Shown piece after piece: positions 10,558 to 19,136 of a stretch of 42,568 bases of DNA. The position numbers and the translations under genes were made by a program. The stretch is from a bacterium (GTDB taxonomy: Bacteria > Patescibacteriota > Minisyncoccia > CAIUEV01), in contig JAJYBC010000003.1 in NCBI GenBank assembly GCA_021779255.1, positions 1 to 42,568 of the forward strand. Reading direction: 5' to 3'. Under the pieces are notes generated by a model that saw only the letters and a program-made list of their open reading frames with translations, was not told where the DNA came from and did no database searches. How positions within the stretch are numbered: position 1 is the first letter of the stretch; each line of letters begins with the position of its first letter.

Positions 10558-10650
10558 ATAAGCAAAACGCTTATGACCTGACCAAGGCCAGCCGGTGTCG
10601 GCAAAGATTTCTTCGTATTCAAATTTTGGATCGTGGCATTGAAAAGACAT
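10558..10650 (-). pseudogene. 31-codon 5' fragment of a paralogue of the methyltransferase-GT gene (truncated duplicate)
   Basis: ATG-initiated MSFQCHDPKFEYEEIFADTGWPWSGHKRFAY against MSFQYHDPKFEYEEIFADTGWPWSGHKNFAY at 9015..9106; about 5 nt differences by eye. Confidence 0.85.
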
Positions 10651-10674
10651 CGGATTTATTAGAGCAGAAATAAC

Positions 10675-10703
10675 TTGACAAGATTAAGATATCTGGTTAT
10701 ACT
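10675..10703 (+). promoter_or_regulatory. sigma70-type promoter TTGACA-N17-TATACT
   Basis: ttgaca 10675-10680, 17-nt spacer, tatact 10698-10703. Confidence 0.6.
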
Positions 10704-10709
10704 TCTAGC

Positions 10710-10770
10710 ATAAAAGGACTTTCGGCCGTGGTTTATACACCACAAATTAGCGGAAAGTCTTTTTATTTTT
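10710..10770 (+). ncRNA. candidate small structured RNA ending in a rho-independent-type terminator
   Basis: aaaaggactttcggc/gcggaaagtcttttt outer stem, inner gtgg/ccac stem, T-rich tail tttttattttt, just downstream of the promoter. Confidence 0.4.
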
Positions 10771-10775
10771 ACTGG

Positions 10776-10796
10776 ATCCCGCATTAAGTGCGGGAT
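10776..10796. repeat. REP-like palindrome ATCCCGCA-TTAAG-TGCGGGAT
   Basis: perfect 8-bp inverted repeat with 5-nt loop. Confidence 0.5.
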
Positions 10797-10881
10797 GACA
10801 AGCTAAATAAATTTTGGTTAGAAAACTATATTTTTTTATGTTTTTATTGTAGCAAACTTTTTCAAGATTACAAGATAAATT

Positions 10882-12237
10882 TTACCAGTGAAAATTCAAC
10901 TCGATCATCCCTTGTCGTTTAGATGTAGAGGCGATACGAAAAATTTTGGAACGATCAAGAAAATCAATGGTGTTTAATTCAGTACCCCTAAAAATACCCG
11001 CTTTGATATAGTAAGAATTGGTTTGTAAGGGATTTTTGGAATAGTTTATTTGAAAATACTTTTGCTTTAAAATTTTGGCCACCTCAATTTTATCAATGAA
11101 AGTATTCGTGCCGAAAATATAGTTATTTTCCTGAGTGAAAAGAGCAATGCCGAAATTCAAAATTTTGGCTGGTTTATTCTGTTTAAAATAGACTCTGACC
11201 GAGAGATCCTCCCCCGTTTTAAAAATATTTTTCACTTTGCCATCTTTGTCCAGAAATTCGACTTTGGTGATTTGGGCAATTTTCTTGGCTTGTCGGGGCA
11301 GGTCGCGTTGAGGTTGGGGCAGGTCGTGTTGAGGTTGGGGCAGGTCGTGTTGAGGTTGGGGCAGGTCGTGTTGAGGTTGGGGCAGGTCGTGTTGAGGTTG
11401 GGGCAGGTCGCGACCTGCCCTTACGGACGCCGCTTCGGCCTCTTTCTCGGCTTTTAATCGCAATCTTCTTTCTTCGTTAAATAATCTTTTCTCCTCGTCG
11501 CTCATGTTCTGATAGATATATTTATTGCCTACTTTTTCCGGGTCGCCAATCATAACGACTTTACCGGAACGCAGAAGCATGGCTCGATCACAGTAGCGTT
11601 GAACGGTGGCGATATCGTGCGTAACCAGAATAACCGTCTTGCCGGCGTCTTTGTACTTATTAAATTCTTCCATACATTTGGCTTGGAAATTGCTGTCTCC
11701 GACGGCCAGAACTTCGTCCATGAGGAGTATATCGCGATTAGCATGGATAGCCACGGAAAAAGCCAGTCTAACCTGCATACCGGAAGAATAATTTTTGACT
11801 TTTTGATCGATAAAACGTTTTAATTCGGAAAAAGAAACGATGTCATCAAATTTAGCGTCGATTTGTTTTTTGGTCAAACCTAAAACCGAGGCGTTAAGAT
11901 AGATATTATCACGACCGGAAAGTTCCGGATTGAAGCCGATGCCCAATTCCAAAAAAGGCGAGATTAAGCCGTCAACTTTTATTTTACCCGTATCGGGCGT
12001 ATAAATATTGGCTAGGATTTTGAGTAGCGTTGACTTGCCGGAACCGTTCCGGCCGATAATGCCAAAAAATTAGCCCTTTTTAATTTCAAAGGAAACATCG
12101 TTCAGCGCTTTGAATTTTTCATAACCCTTGTGGCCTCGAAAGGCACCAACAAAAGCCCCCCTGAGAGTTGAAACCTTTTCCTTGGGAATTTTGAAAGTCT
12201 TGGAAATATTTTGCACCGCAATAGCAATTTTGGACAT
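10882..12237 (-). pseudogene. Wzt-like ABC transporter ATP-binding protein (polysaccharide export) with in-frame TAA at codon 56
   Basis: reading frame from ATG at 12237 (MSKIAIAVQNISKTFKIPKEKVSTLRGAF...DVSFEIKKG*FFGIIGRNGSGKST) is continuous through the 10882..11952 ORF except TAA at 12072-12070; Walker B LLMDEVLAVGD; C-terminal sugar-binding-like domain. Confidence 0.8.
11296..11420. repeat. five 21-bp tandem units ended by a 20-bp perfect palindrome
   Basis: gggcaggtcg[c/t]gttgaggttg x5 at 11296, 11317, 11338, 11359, 11380, then GGGCAGGTCGCGACCTGCCC at 11401-11420. Confidence 0.93.
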
Positions 12238-12288
12238 AGATTTATTCTAGCTTATTAATTTTAAATTTCCAAAAAACCAACAAGCTTT

Positions 12289-13458
12289 TTAATAAAAATT
12301 ATCTGCTGTCACCAACCGAACTTTTGCTTGAGAATATCTATTTTTGAAAGCTTTATTGACAGCTTTCCGTTTGTATTTTATTTCCACTCCAATTAATTCT
12401 TTGCCCCCATCCAACACTACATCCATTTCAGACCCTTGTTTAGTCCTCCAATAATAAAATTTAAAGTTTTTATCAAGATAGCTATTTTGCTTTATCAACT
12501 CGCTAGTTACAAAGTTTTCAAATAAAGCTCCTTTGTCGGTTCTCGAATTCAAATCCGAGAAATCCTCAATTAAAGCATTTCTGACTCCGGTATCATAAAA
12601 AAATATTTTTGTAGCTTTTGAAATTTCGTCTCTTTTATTTTTCGAATAAGGGTATAGTCGAAACAAAATAAAACTCTGTTCAAAAATTTCAATATACCTC
12701 TTGATCGTTCGCTGATCGGCTCTTAGACTTCTGGCCAATTCAGAATAATTGATTAAATTTCCAATTTGAAAAGCTAATAATTTTAATAAGTCTTTAGCCA
12801 GTTTTTTATCTTCAATTAAATTAAGCTCTAGAATATCTTTAAAAATTAAACTATCTACGAAATTTAACAAATATTTTTCATCATTCGGGTTTTTAATCAG
12901 ATGGGGGTATTGTCCGAAAATCAAGATATTATTCAAAATATTTTTTATATCAAATCTGTATAACAAATCTTTCGGATTATACTTTTTATCCTCAATTATT
13001 TTTTCGAAAATATTAAAGTTAAGCTTTTTTTCAATACCCTTTTGATTTAAATATTCAGAGAAGGTAAGAGGATAAATATTATAATCAATCTTCCTACCAG
13101 CCAAACTTTCTCCTGTTTTATTCTTAATATGGAAAGAAGATGATCCTGTAATAATAATTTTTATATTCACAATTTGATCATAAATGATCTTTATTGCTCG
13201 ACCGGGATTATCCAGCAGATGAATCTCGTCAATAATAATTTCTTTAAAGTTATTATTAATTAATGTTTTATATGTTTCAATATCATATGTTTCTAAAATT
13301 TTCTTAATGGGCTCATTGTCAACCAAAAAATAATTCGCTTTAGAAAATATTTTCTTTACTAAAGTTGTTTTCCCGACTTGCCGTGAGCCAAGCAGAATAA
13401 GCACTTGTTTATATTTTCCAAAATGCTTGTTCACTTTGAGATCAAGATGCCTTTTCAT
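12289..13458 (-). CDS. AAA-family ATPase with DUF4143-like C-terminal domain
   Basis: LLGSRQVGKTTLVKKIF Walker A, IIIDEIHLLDNPG Walker B, ITGSSSFHIK, C-terminal FYYWRTKQGSEMDVVLDGGKELIGVEIKYK. Confidence 0.9.
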   Translation of the reverse strand: MKRHLDLKVNKHFGKYKQVLILLGSRQVGKTTLVKKIFSKANYFLVDNEPIKKILETYDIETYKTLINNNFKEIIIDEIHLLDNPGRAIKIIYDQIVNIKIIITGSSSFHIKNKTGESLAGRKIDYNIYPLTFSEYLNQKGIEKKLNFNIFEKIIEDKKYNPKDLLYRFDIKNILNNILIFGQYPHLIKNPNDEKYLLNFVDSLIFKDILELNLIEDKKLAKDLLKLLAFQIGNLINYSELARSLRADQRTIKRYIEIFEQSFILFRLYPYSKNKRDEISKATKIFFYDTGVRNALIEDFSDLNSRTDKGALFENFVTSELIKQNSYLDKNFKFYYWRTKQGSEMDVVLDGGKELIGVEIKYKRKAVNKAFKNRYSQAKVRLVTADNFY

Positions 13459-13544
13459 AATAAAATATTACTTTTTAGACATTGAATGCATAAATTAGTA
13501 TATCTAATTATACATTTAATCTTGCTCTTGTCAAATTTTTGCTC

Positions 13545-13907
13545 CTAGCGCTCGAGAGTCTGCTGTTTAATTTTTTGAGGTTTAAAAACTTCTTCAATCA
13601 GATATTGAAAAATTTGCCCAGCTTTGGGCGTGTTATCACGTTCGTAATTACAAACAAAGACGTCCATACTGGTATACTTTTCGTCGGCCCACGTATGAAA
13701 ACTGATATGCGATTCGGCTAAACAAACAACAGCGGTTATCGCATAGGGACCGAAAAAATGGTACACTTCTCCAAGATCTTTCAGACCGACTTCTTTGATT
13801 TTGCGACTGAGATTTTTTTTGAGTTTTTCTATTCCTTGGGGAGTCGCTAGCTCTGGGGAATAAGCGCAATCATAAAGATCGCCAATTAAGTGGATTCCGG
13901 TTTTCAT
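13545..13907 (-). CDS. speD: S-adenosylmethionine decarboxylase proenzyme
   Basis: LAESHISFHTWADEKYTSMDVFVC (pyruvoyl cleavage site region E-S-H). Confidence 0.93.
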   Translation of the reverse strand: MKTGIHLIGDLYDCAYSPELATPQGIEKLKKNLSRKIKEVGLKDLGEVYHFFGPYAITAVVCLAESHISFHTWADEKYTSMDVFVCNYERDNTPKAGQIFQYLIEEVFKPQKIKQQTLER

Positions 13908-14029
13908 TTAAGTGGCGTCCGCCAAGCCCCCGAGCTTAGACGGAACAGTTAAAAGTAAAAAGAAAACTTCTTTTTTTAATTATTTTTTACGATTAAGTCA
14001 AATATAAAGTATTTTTTTATTGCGTCCAA

Positions 14030-16609
14030 TTATTTAATACTCATATCGCTTTCGGCGGGAGCCGAGGAAGTGGCATTGCCCGATCCACTTTGGATTCTAA
14101 CTAAAATTTCTTGTTCTACTTCGGCTCGAGGACGTCCATAAGTTTGGCGAGAAAATTCTCTGACAGCCATAGCCGCAGTTGAGCTACCGGTGTCCAAAGG
14201 TAAACTTTTAAGACTGAAGGGTAAAGTGGCCTGACCGCTAACAATTATTTTAAGATAAGCATTAAAATTATCCAAATTCATCAAATCATAAGAGTTAAAA
14301 ACCGGCTCATACTGCTTGGCTACCATCTCAGCATCCTCCGGACCTACTCTGAAAGAAGCCATTGAGCCAACATTGCCAAAAACGGCATCACGAATTTTTT
14401 CGTCAAGTTGTTTTAGAAATTGATGAGCGATAACCAAATTTAAGCGATATTTACGCGCCTCGGACAAGATAGAAACAATCGAATTGGTGGTAAAATTATG
14501 AAACTCATCAATATAGAGGTAAAAATCTTTGCGTTCCTCTTCTGGCATATCAACTCGGCCCATAGCCGCAATCAAAATTTTACCGACCATAACCATACCA
14601 AGCAAATAGGCATTAAGCTCGCCAATCGTGCCTTTGCTGAGATTCATTAACACAATTTTCTGACCGTCCATAATTTCTCGCAGATTAAAAGAAGAGTGTT
14701 GTTGGGCAATAATCGGACGCATTACGTCGTTAGCGATAAAAGAAGTAAGTTTGCTGGTAATATAAGGCACCATATTGGCCAAGGCGGCCTCGCCACCCGC
14801 CTTCTCCGCTTCTTTAGTCCAGAAATTAACTACAATGGGGTCGGCACAATTTTTAAGCTTCATTTGGCGAAATTCGGGGTCTGAGAGCACTCGGGAAATT
14901 TCCAGCAGAGTGGAACCCGATTCGGGATGCGCCATTACCAGAAGCATAGCATTACGCATATACTGCTCAAACATTGGCCCGCCCACTTGGCGCATATCGT
15001 ACAATTTGTCAAAAATATCAATCATCTCGTTGATGACGAAAGTTTTCTGCTCGGGACGGTTATACTCCAACAAATTTAACCCCATTGGGCGTTCCGTATC
15101 GCCCGGATCAAACAAAATAACATCTTGAACTCTATTTTCCGGAATAAAAGTTAATATTTTATTGACTAACTCACCATGAGGATCAATTACACAAACGCCT
15201 TCGCCCGCTTCAATATCCTGTTTGATTAGACCGGCTAAAAAAGTTGATTTTCCGGTGCCAGTTTGACCAATCGTATAAAGATGCCGGCGTCGATCATCAC
15301 GGCTAATTTTAACGACCGTTTCTTGATCGCGAAAAATATTTTTCCCTAAATTTAAACCTTCTAAGGGCAAATTAGTAGGGCAGGGAGCTTGACGCGACTT
15401 GGACAAAAGAATACGCGGAGCGGCTTTTTGGACATTAATACCGAAGTGAAAGAGGCTGGACAACTCTTCGGTACAAAGAAGGGAATTTCTTTTGGGGCCA
15501 AAAACACGAAAGGTATAATCAAAAATCAAATCTTTAATTTTTTTGACTTCGATATTTTTAAAGCGATTGCCCTCAGGACTTTCAAACTGAATAAAAGCGT
15601 TGGCCATATCGGAAACGATAGCCTTAGCTCTTTCTTCGGTGGGGGACGAAGCTACAAGCCTGATACTCACAGCGAAAGAATTTTTTTTCGCTTTATTCTC
15701 AATGCTGTCTATAATTTTTTCTTCGCCGGAAGTTAGAATATGAGGCCCTTTACCGTTATCTAGCTGGTTTTTTTCGTTAACGGCGGATCCACCACCCAGA
15801 CTGTGCCAAAAATCTTTAAACATTTTCTTGGCTGGTTGACTAATTTTTTCTTTGGCTTGATCGAAAGTTTTGCCTTGTTTCATTTCGCGCGCAATTTCAC
15901 TCGCCAAAGATTTATAATCGGAAGCAAAAGGTCTAACCATAATTTGAATACTGGCGCCTTCTTTTTTAGGATCCAATTTGGTTAAAGAATTCGTTAGATT
16001 ATTCAAGGGATCGCTTTCTAAATCACGATAAGTTTTAAAAGGTAAATACGGCTCTTTGTCCAGTTTTAGATAAGCGCCCGCCACGTGGCCTTTGGGCGTA
16101 AAAATGTTATAACCACGGACTTGCTCCACCGAGACAAAAGAAAAAAAACTGTGAATTTGTTTTTCCACAAAATTAGCCTGATCACTAGGCACAGCCATAT
16201 AGAAAGCAATTCCTTCTTGATTGAAAGGCACCGCCATTTCCAACGTAAAATAGGGAAAACGCGCCCATCTTTGCCAAAAATTTTGTGGTCGAATACCGTT
16301 TAGCGTGGAAAAGAACTGCTCCATCACAGCAATTTTTTCTCGCGCCAAATCCAACGAATCGCTTCTGGCCTGAATTGAAGACGAATCGGCTGAATCTCCC
16401 ATCACCGGCACAGCAATCCGTAAGAGAGTAAAACGAAAGGAATAAGCTTTTGCTTTCTGGTAGCGTAAAAGCCAAAAAATAAGAAAAATTGCCGAAATAA
16501 AGATTAAGATAAGCAAAAAAAGAATAACCAAATCATAGTTGATATTTGACCAAAAATCCAACGTGACGCTGTTTATTTGACTATCGGTTTGAGTATTGGG
16601 AGTAAGCAT
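14030..16609 (-). CDS. VirD4/TraG-like (DUF87/HerA superfamily) ATPase with N-terminal TM segment
   Basis: IGQTGTGKSTFLAGLI Walker A, VCVIDPHGELV, FYLYIDEFHNFTTNSIVSILSEARKYRLNLVIAHQFLKQL. Confidence 0.88.
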   Translation of the reverse strand: MLTPNTQTDSQINSVTLDFWSNINYDLVILFLLILIFISAIFLIFWLLRYQKAKAYSFRFTLLRIAVPVMGDSADSSSIQARSDSLDLAREKIAVMEQFFSTLNGIRPQNFWQRWARFPYFTLEMAVPFNQEGIAFYMAVPSDQANFVEKQIHSFFSFVSVEQVRGYNIFTPKGHVAGAYLKLDKEPYLPFKTYRDLESDPLNNLTNSLTKLDPKKEGASIQIMVRPFASDYKSLASEIAREMKQGKTFDQAKEKISQPAKKMFKDFWHSLGGGSAVNEKNQLDNGKGPHILTSGEEKIIDSIENKAKKNSFAVSIRLVASSPTEERAKAIVSDMANAFIQFESPEGNRFKNIEVKKIKDLIFDYTFRVFGPKRNSLLCTEELSSLFHFGINVQKAAPRILLSKSRQAPCPTNLPLEGLNLGKNIFRDQETVVKISRDDRRRHLYTIGQTGTGKSTFLAGLIKQDIEAGEGVCVIDPHGELVNKILTFIPENRVQDVILFDPGDTERPMGLNLLEYNRPEQKTFVINEMIDIFDKLYDMRQVGGPMFEQYMRNAMLLVMAHPESGSTLLEISRVLSDPEFRQMKLKNCADPIVVNFWTKEAEKAGGEAALANMVPYITSKLTSFIANDVMRPIIAQQHSSFNLREIMDGQKIVLMNLSKGTIGELNAYLLGMVMVGKILIAAMGRVDMPEEERKDFYLYIDEFHNFTTNSIVSILSEARKYRLNLVIAHQFLKQLDEKIRDAVFGNVGSMASFRVGPEDAEMVAKQYEPVFNSYDLMNLDNFNAYLKIIVSGQATLPFSLKSLPLDTGSSTAAMAVREFSRQTYGRPRAEVEQEILVRIQSGSGNATSSAPAESDMSIK

Positions 16610-16624
16610 TTATATTAATTTACT

Positions 16625-18679
16625 CTATTTATTTTTCAGCTCCGCCAACATCTTGCGCAGGTCTTCTTTATATTTCATTTTTTGCTCCTCAGAAATTTTA
16701 CTCACGTATTTGGAAGGTGGCGCCGGAGGAGCTTTAGGTGTGCTGTGAGTTCTTAAATTGGTATTTGGTTCAGATTTAGAATCGGTACTTTCGTTAGTTT
16801 TTCTTTGATTTTCTAACGCTCTTTGACGTCTAATTTCTCTTAAACAGTCTTTGCAATAGACTCCTCGATCGGCCTCGGGCTTGAAGGGAATTTTGGTTTT
16901 TTTACCACAACGATCGCAAGTTGCTTCGTGCCAAATAGTCGGCTTTTTCTCTCCTAGGTCTATGACTGGCGATTCTTGTAATTCAACCTTCTTTTCTTCC
17001 TTTTCATTTTCTGCTTTTTTTTTGTTCTTGTCCTCTGTTGTCTCTTCTACTGTCTCTGACGCTATTTCTTCGGCTAATTCTTCTTTAGCATTAGCTGCTG
17101 ATAGCGAATCCTCCATCTGTTGCTTTATTTCCGCTTCGATACCATCGCTTTCTTGGTCGCTAAAACCGACAATTTGTGAAGGCGACATAAATTTATCAGA
17201 AGAAGAATATTCGGATAAATTTTCATTTTTTTCATCCGAAAGAGGGTAATTTGTTGTTGAAACAACGTGAGAGGATTCCGTCCCTATTTTTTCGGACGAA
17301 TAATTATTCACTCCTGCAGAGAGATAGGATGATTCCGCCTCCACGGATTCGCCCATTTTCTCCTGTTTCATCTCTTCTTCGGTTAAACCAAAATTACGCG
17401 ACATCCATTTGGAAATTTTTTCCTCTACTTCTTTACGTGGATGACTATAGCGTTCACGCGAAACTTGAATCGCTTTTTCAACGTAAGAGACGACAGGGGC
17501 CTCAAAAGGAGGTAGGGATTTGGCGCTAAAAGCGTCGCCCGAAACTCCGTCAATCATCAATTTTAAATAAATCTGATACTTTGGTAAGTTGATAATATCG
17601 TTCATCATCACGGCCGGTTCAAATTCTTTTTCCAAGAATTCCGCATCCGCAGCGCCTACTCGAAAAGTTATTAAGGTACCAACGTTACCAAAAACCGCAT
17701 CTCGTACCTGTTCGTCTAACTGAGCAATATACTGATGGGCCACCGTTAAGTTTAGCCGATATTTTCGCGCCTCCGACAAAATACTAGCGAAAGATTCAGT
17801 CGCAAAATTTTGAAATTCATCAACGTAAAGATAAAAATCTCTTCGCGTCCCTTCGGCAATGTCTACTCGTTCCATAGCGGCTAAGTAAAGTCTGGTTACC
17901 ACCATACCGCCCAACAAAGCCATTGATTCTTCACCGATTTTGCCTTTGGATAGATTAACAATCAAAATTTTGCCTTCATCCATAATTTGTCGCATATTGA
18001 TTGTCGATTTGGTCTGACCAACAATGTGTCTGACAATTGGTGTCGAGATGAATTGACCAACTTTATTTTGAATAGCCGCCGTGGCTTCTCGGGCAAAACG
18101 TTGATCCCATTTGCCAAATTCTTCCAACCAAAAAGAACGGACAATAGGATCTTTGACTTTTTCGATCACCTGACTACGAAATTCTTTCTCGCTCATCATC
18201 CGGTTAATACCCAGCATGGTGCTACCCGGATAATCCAGTAAAGCTAAAATGGTGTTATTGAGGATATATTCCATTCGTGGACTCCAAACATCCGGCCAAA
18301 TTTTTTTAAAAACGCCCATCATTCCCGAAGCGATCAAATGTTTATGATCTTCGTCCACCGCTTCCAAGATGTTAAAAGCAACCGGATATTCTAAATCGGC
18401 CGGATTAAAATAAACAACATCGTTAACACGATCTTTGGGAATAAAATGCATAATTTCCTCGGCTGTATCGCCATGAGGATCGACAAAAGCTACCCCTCGC
18501 CCTTTTTTAATATCTTGAATAACCAGATTGCGTAACATAGCTGATTTTCCCATACCGGTTTTGCCGATCAAATACATATGACGTCGGCGATCATCCGGCT
18601 TGATCCCGAAAGACTTTTCTTCATTGCGATAGTCCGTCTTGGCAAAAATAGTGACATCTTCCTCCTTGATGCTAGCCAT
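16625..18679 (-). CDS. VirD4/TraG-like ATPase with C-terminal zinc-ribbon
   Basis: IGKTGMGKSAMLRNLV, VAFVDPHGDTAEEI, YVDEFQNFATESFASILSEARKYRLNLTVAHQYIAQL, CDRCGKKTKIPFKPEADRGVYCKDC. Confidence 0.9.
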   Translation of the reverse strand: MASIKEEDVTIFAKTDYRNEEKSFGIKPDDRRRHMYLIGKTGMGKSAMLRNLVIQDIKKGRGVAFVDPHGDTAEEIMHFIPKDRVNDVVYFNPADLEYPVAFNILEAVDEDHKHLIASGMMGVFKKIWPDVWSPRMEYILNNTILALLDYPGSTMLGINRMMSEKEFRSQVIEKVKDPIVRSFWLEEFGKWDQRFAREATAAIQNKVGQFISTPIVRHIVGQTKSTINMRQIMDEGKILIVNLSKGKIGEESMALLGGMVVTRLYLAAMERVDIAEGTRRDFYLYVDEFQNFATESFASILSEARKYRLNLTVAHQYIAQLDEQVRDAVFGNVGTLITFRVGAADAEFLEKEFEPAVMMNDIINLPKYQIYLKLMIDGVSGDAFSAKSLPPFEAPVVSYVEKAIQVSRERYSHPRKEVEEKISKWMSRNFGLTEEEMKQEKMGESVEAESSYLSAGVNNYSSEKIGTESSHVVSTTNYPLSDEKNENLSEYSSSDKFMSPSQIVGFSDQESDGIEAEIKQQMEDSLSAANAKEELAEEIASETVEETTEDKNKKKAENEKEEKKVELQESPVIDLGEKKPTIWHEATCDRCGKKTKIPFKPEADRGVYCKDCLREIRRQRALENQRKTNESTDSKSEPNTNLRTHSTPKAPPAPPSKYVSKISEEQKMKYKEDLRKMLAELKNK

Positions 18680-18707
18680 GAATAAGTTTGTAAAGTTTAT
18701 AAACTAT

Positions 18708-18796
18708 TGGTACCGAAGGTGGGAATCGAACCCACACGAGGGGTGAACCTCAAGGGATTTTAAGTCCCTCGCGTCTGCCAATTCCGCCACTCCGGC
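18708..18796 (-). tRNA. tRNA-Leu (anticodon TAA), CCA encoded
   Basis: reverse complement GCCGGAGTGGCGGAATTGGCAGACGCGAGGGACTTAAAATCCCTTGAGG...GTGGGTTCGATTCCCACCTTCGGTACCA; long variable arm, T-arm TTCGATT. Confidence 0.95.
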
Positions 18797-18803
18797 TTTG
18801 TGT

Positions 18804-19136
18804 TTACTCTTTTAGTCTCTGTTTGATAAATTTTTTATACTCAACTAAATCTTCCCGACAGGTCTTCCAAATTATTTTCTTATCGATGTTGAAATATTCA
18901 TGAATTAAAAAATTTCTCATACCGATTATCACCCTAAAATCCATTTCAGAATTTTCTTTCTTAAAGTCTCGACTTAATTTATTGGTAGCTTCACCTATAA
19001 CAGCTAATTGTCTAATAATTGCATCGTAGACAATCTCGTCATCGTAAAATTTAGCATACTTTTTACCTTTCGAGTATTTTTCCACCTGCTTAATTGCCTC
19101 TAGGATGTGCTCTAAATAAAAATTATCGTTTTTCAT
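18804..19136 (-). CDS. HepT-like (DUF86) HEPN ribonuclease toxin
   Basis: RNFLIHEY matches the RX4HXY HEPN motif; directly downstream of an MNT gene. Confidence 0.88.
   Translation of the reverse strand: MKNDNFYLEHILEAIKQVEKYSKGKKYAKFYDDEIVYDAIIRQLAVIGEATNKLSRDFKKENSEMDFRVIIGMRNFLIHEYFNIDKKIIWKTCREDLVEYKKFIKQRLKE

Noticed and set aside
10776-10796. ATCCCGCA...TGCGGGAT as part of the RAYT-linked REP family
   Set aside because: Different sequence and loop, no GTAG/GTAA boundary; only one copy seen, so kept as a separate generic palindrome.
11272-11457. + strand ORF of 61 aa across the 21-bp repeats
   Set aside because: Antisense to the ABC ATPase frame; open only because the repeat unit is a multiple of 3 without stops on either strand.
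10882-11952. Treating the 356-aa ORF as an intact ABC ATPase
   Set aside because: It lacks Walker A; the Walker A and N-terminus are found upstream in the same frame behind an in-frame TAA.
12070-12072. Alternative genetic code as the explanation of the in-frame stop
   Set aside because: The codon is TAA; known CPR recoding affects TGA, and TGA ends the pduL-like gene here.
14696-18241. Many antisense ORFs over the VirD4-like ATPases (for example 14775..15128, 16881..17249, 15389..15736)
   Set aside because: Lie fully inside well-supported genes on the other strand and have no recognisable motifs.
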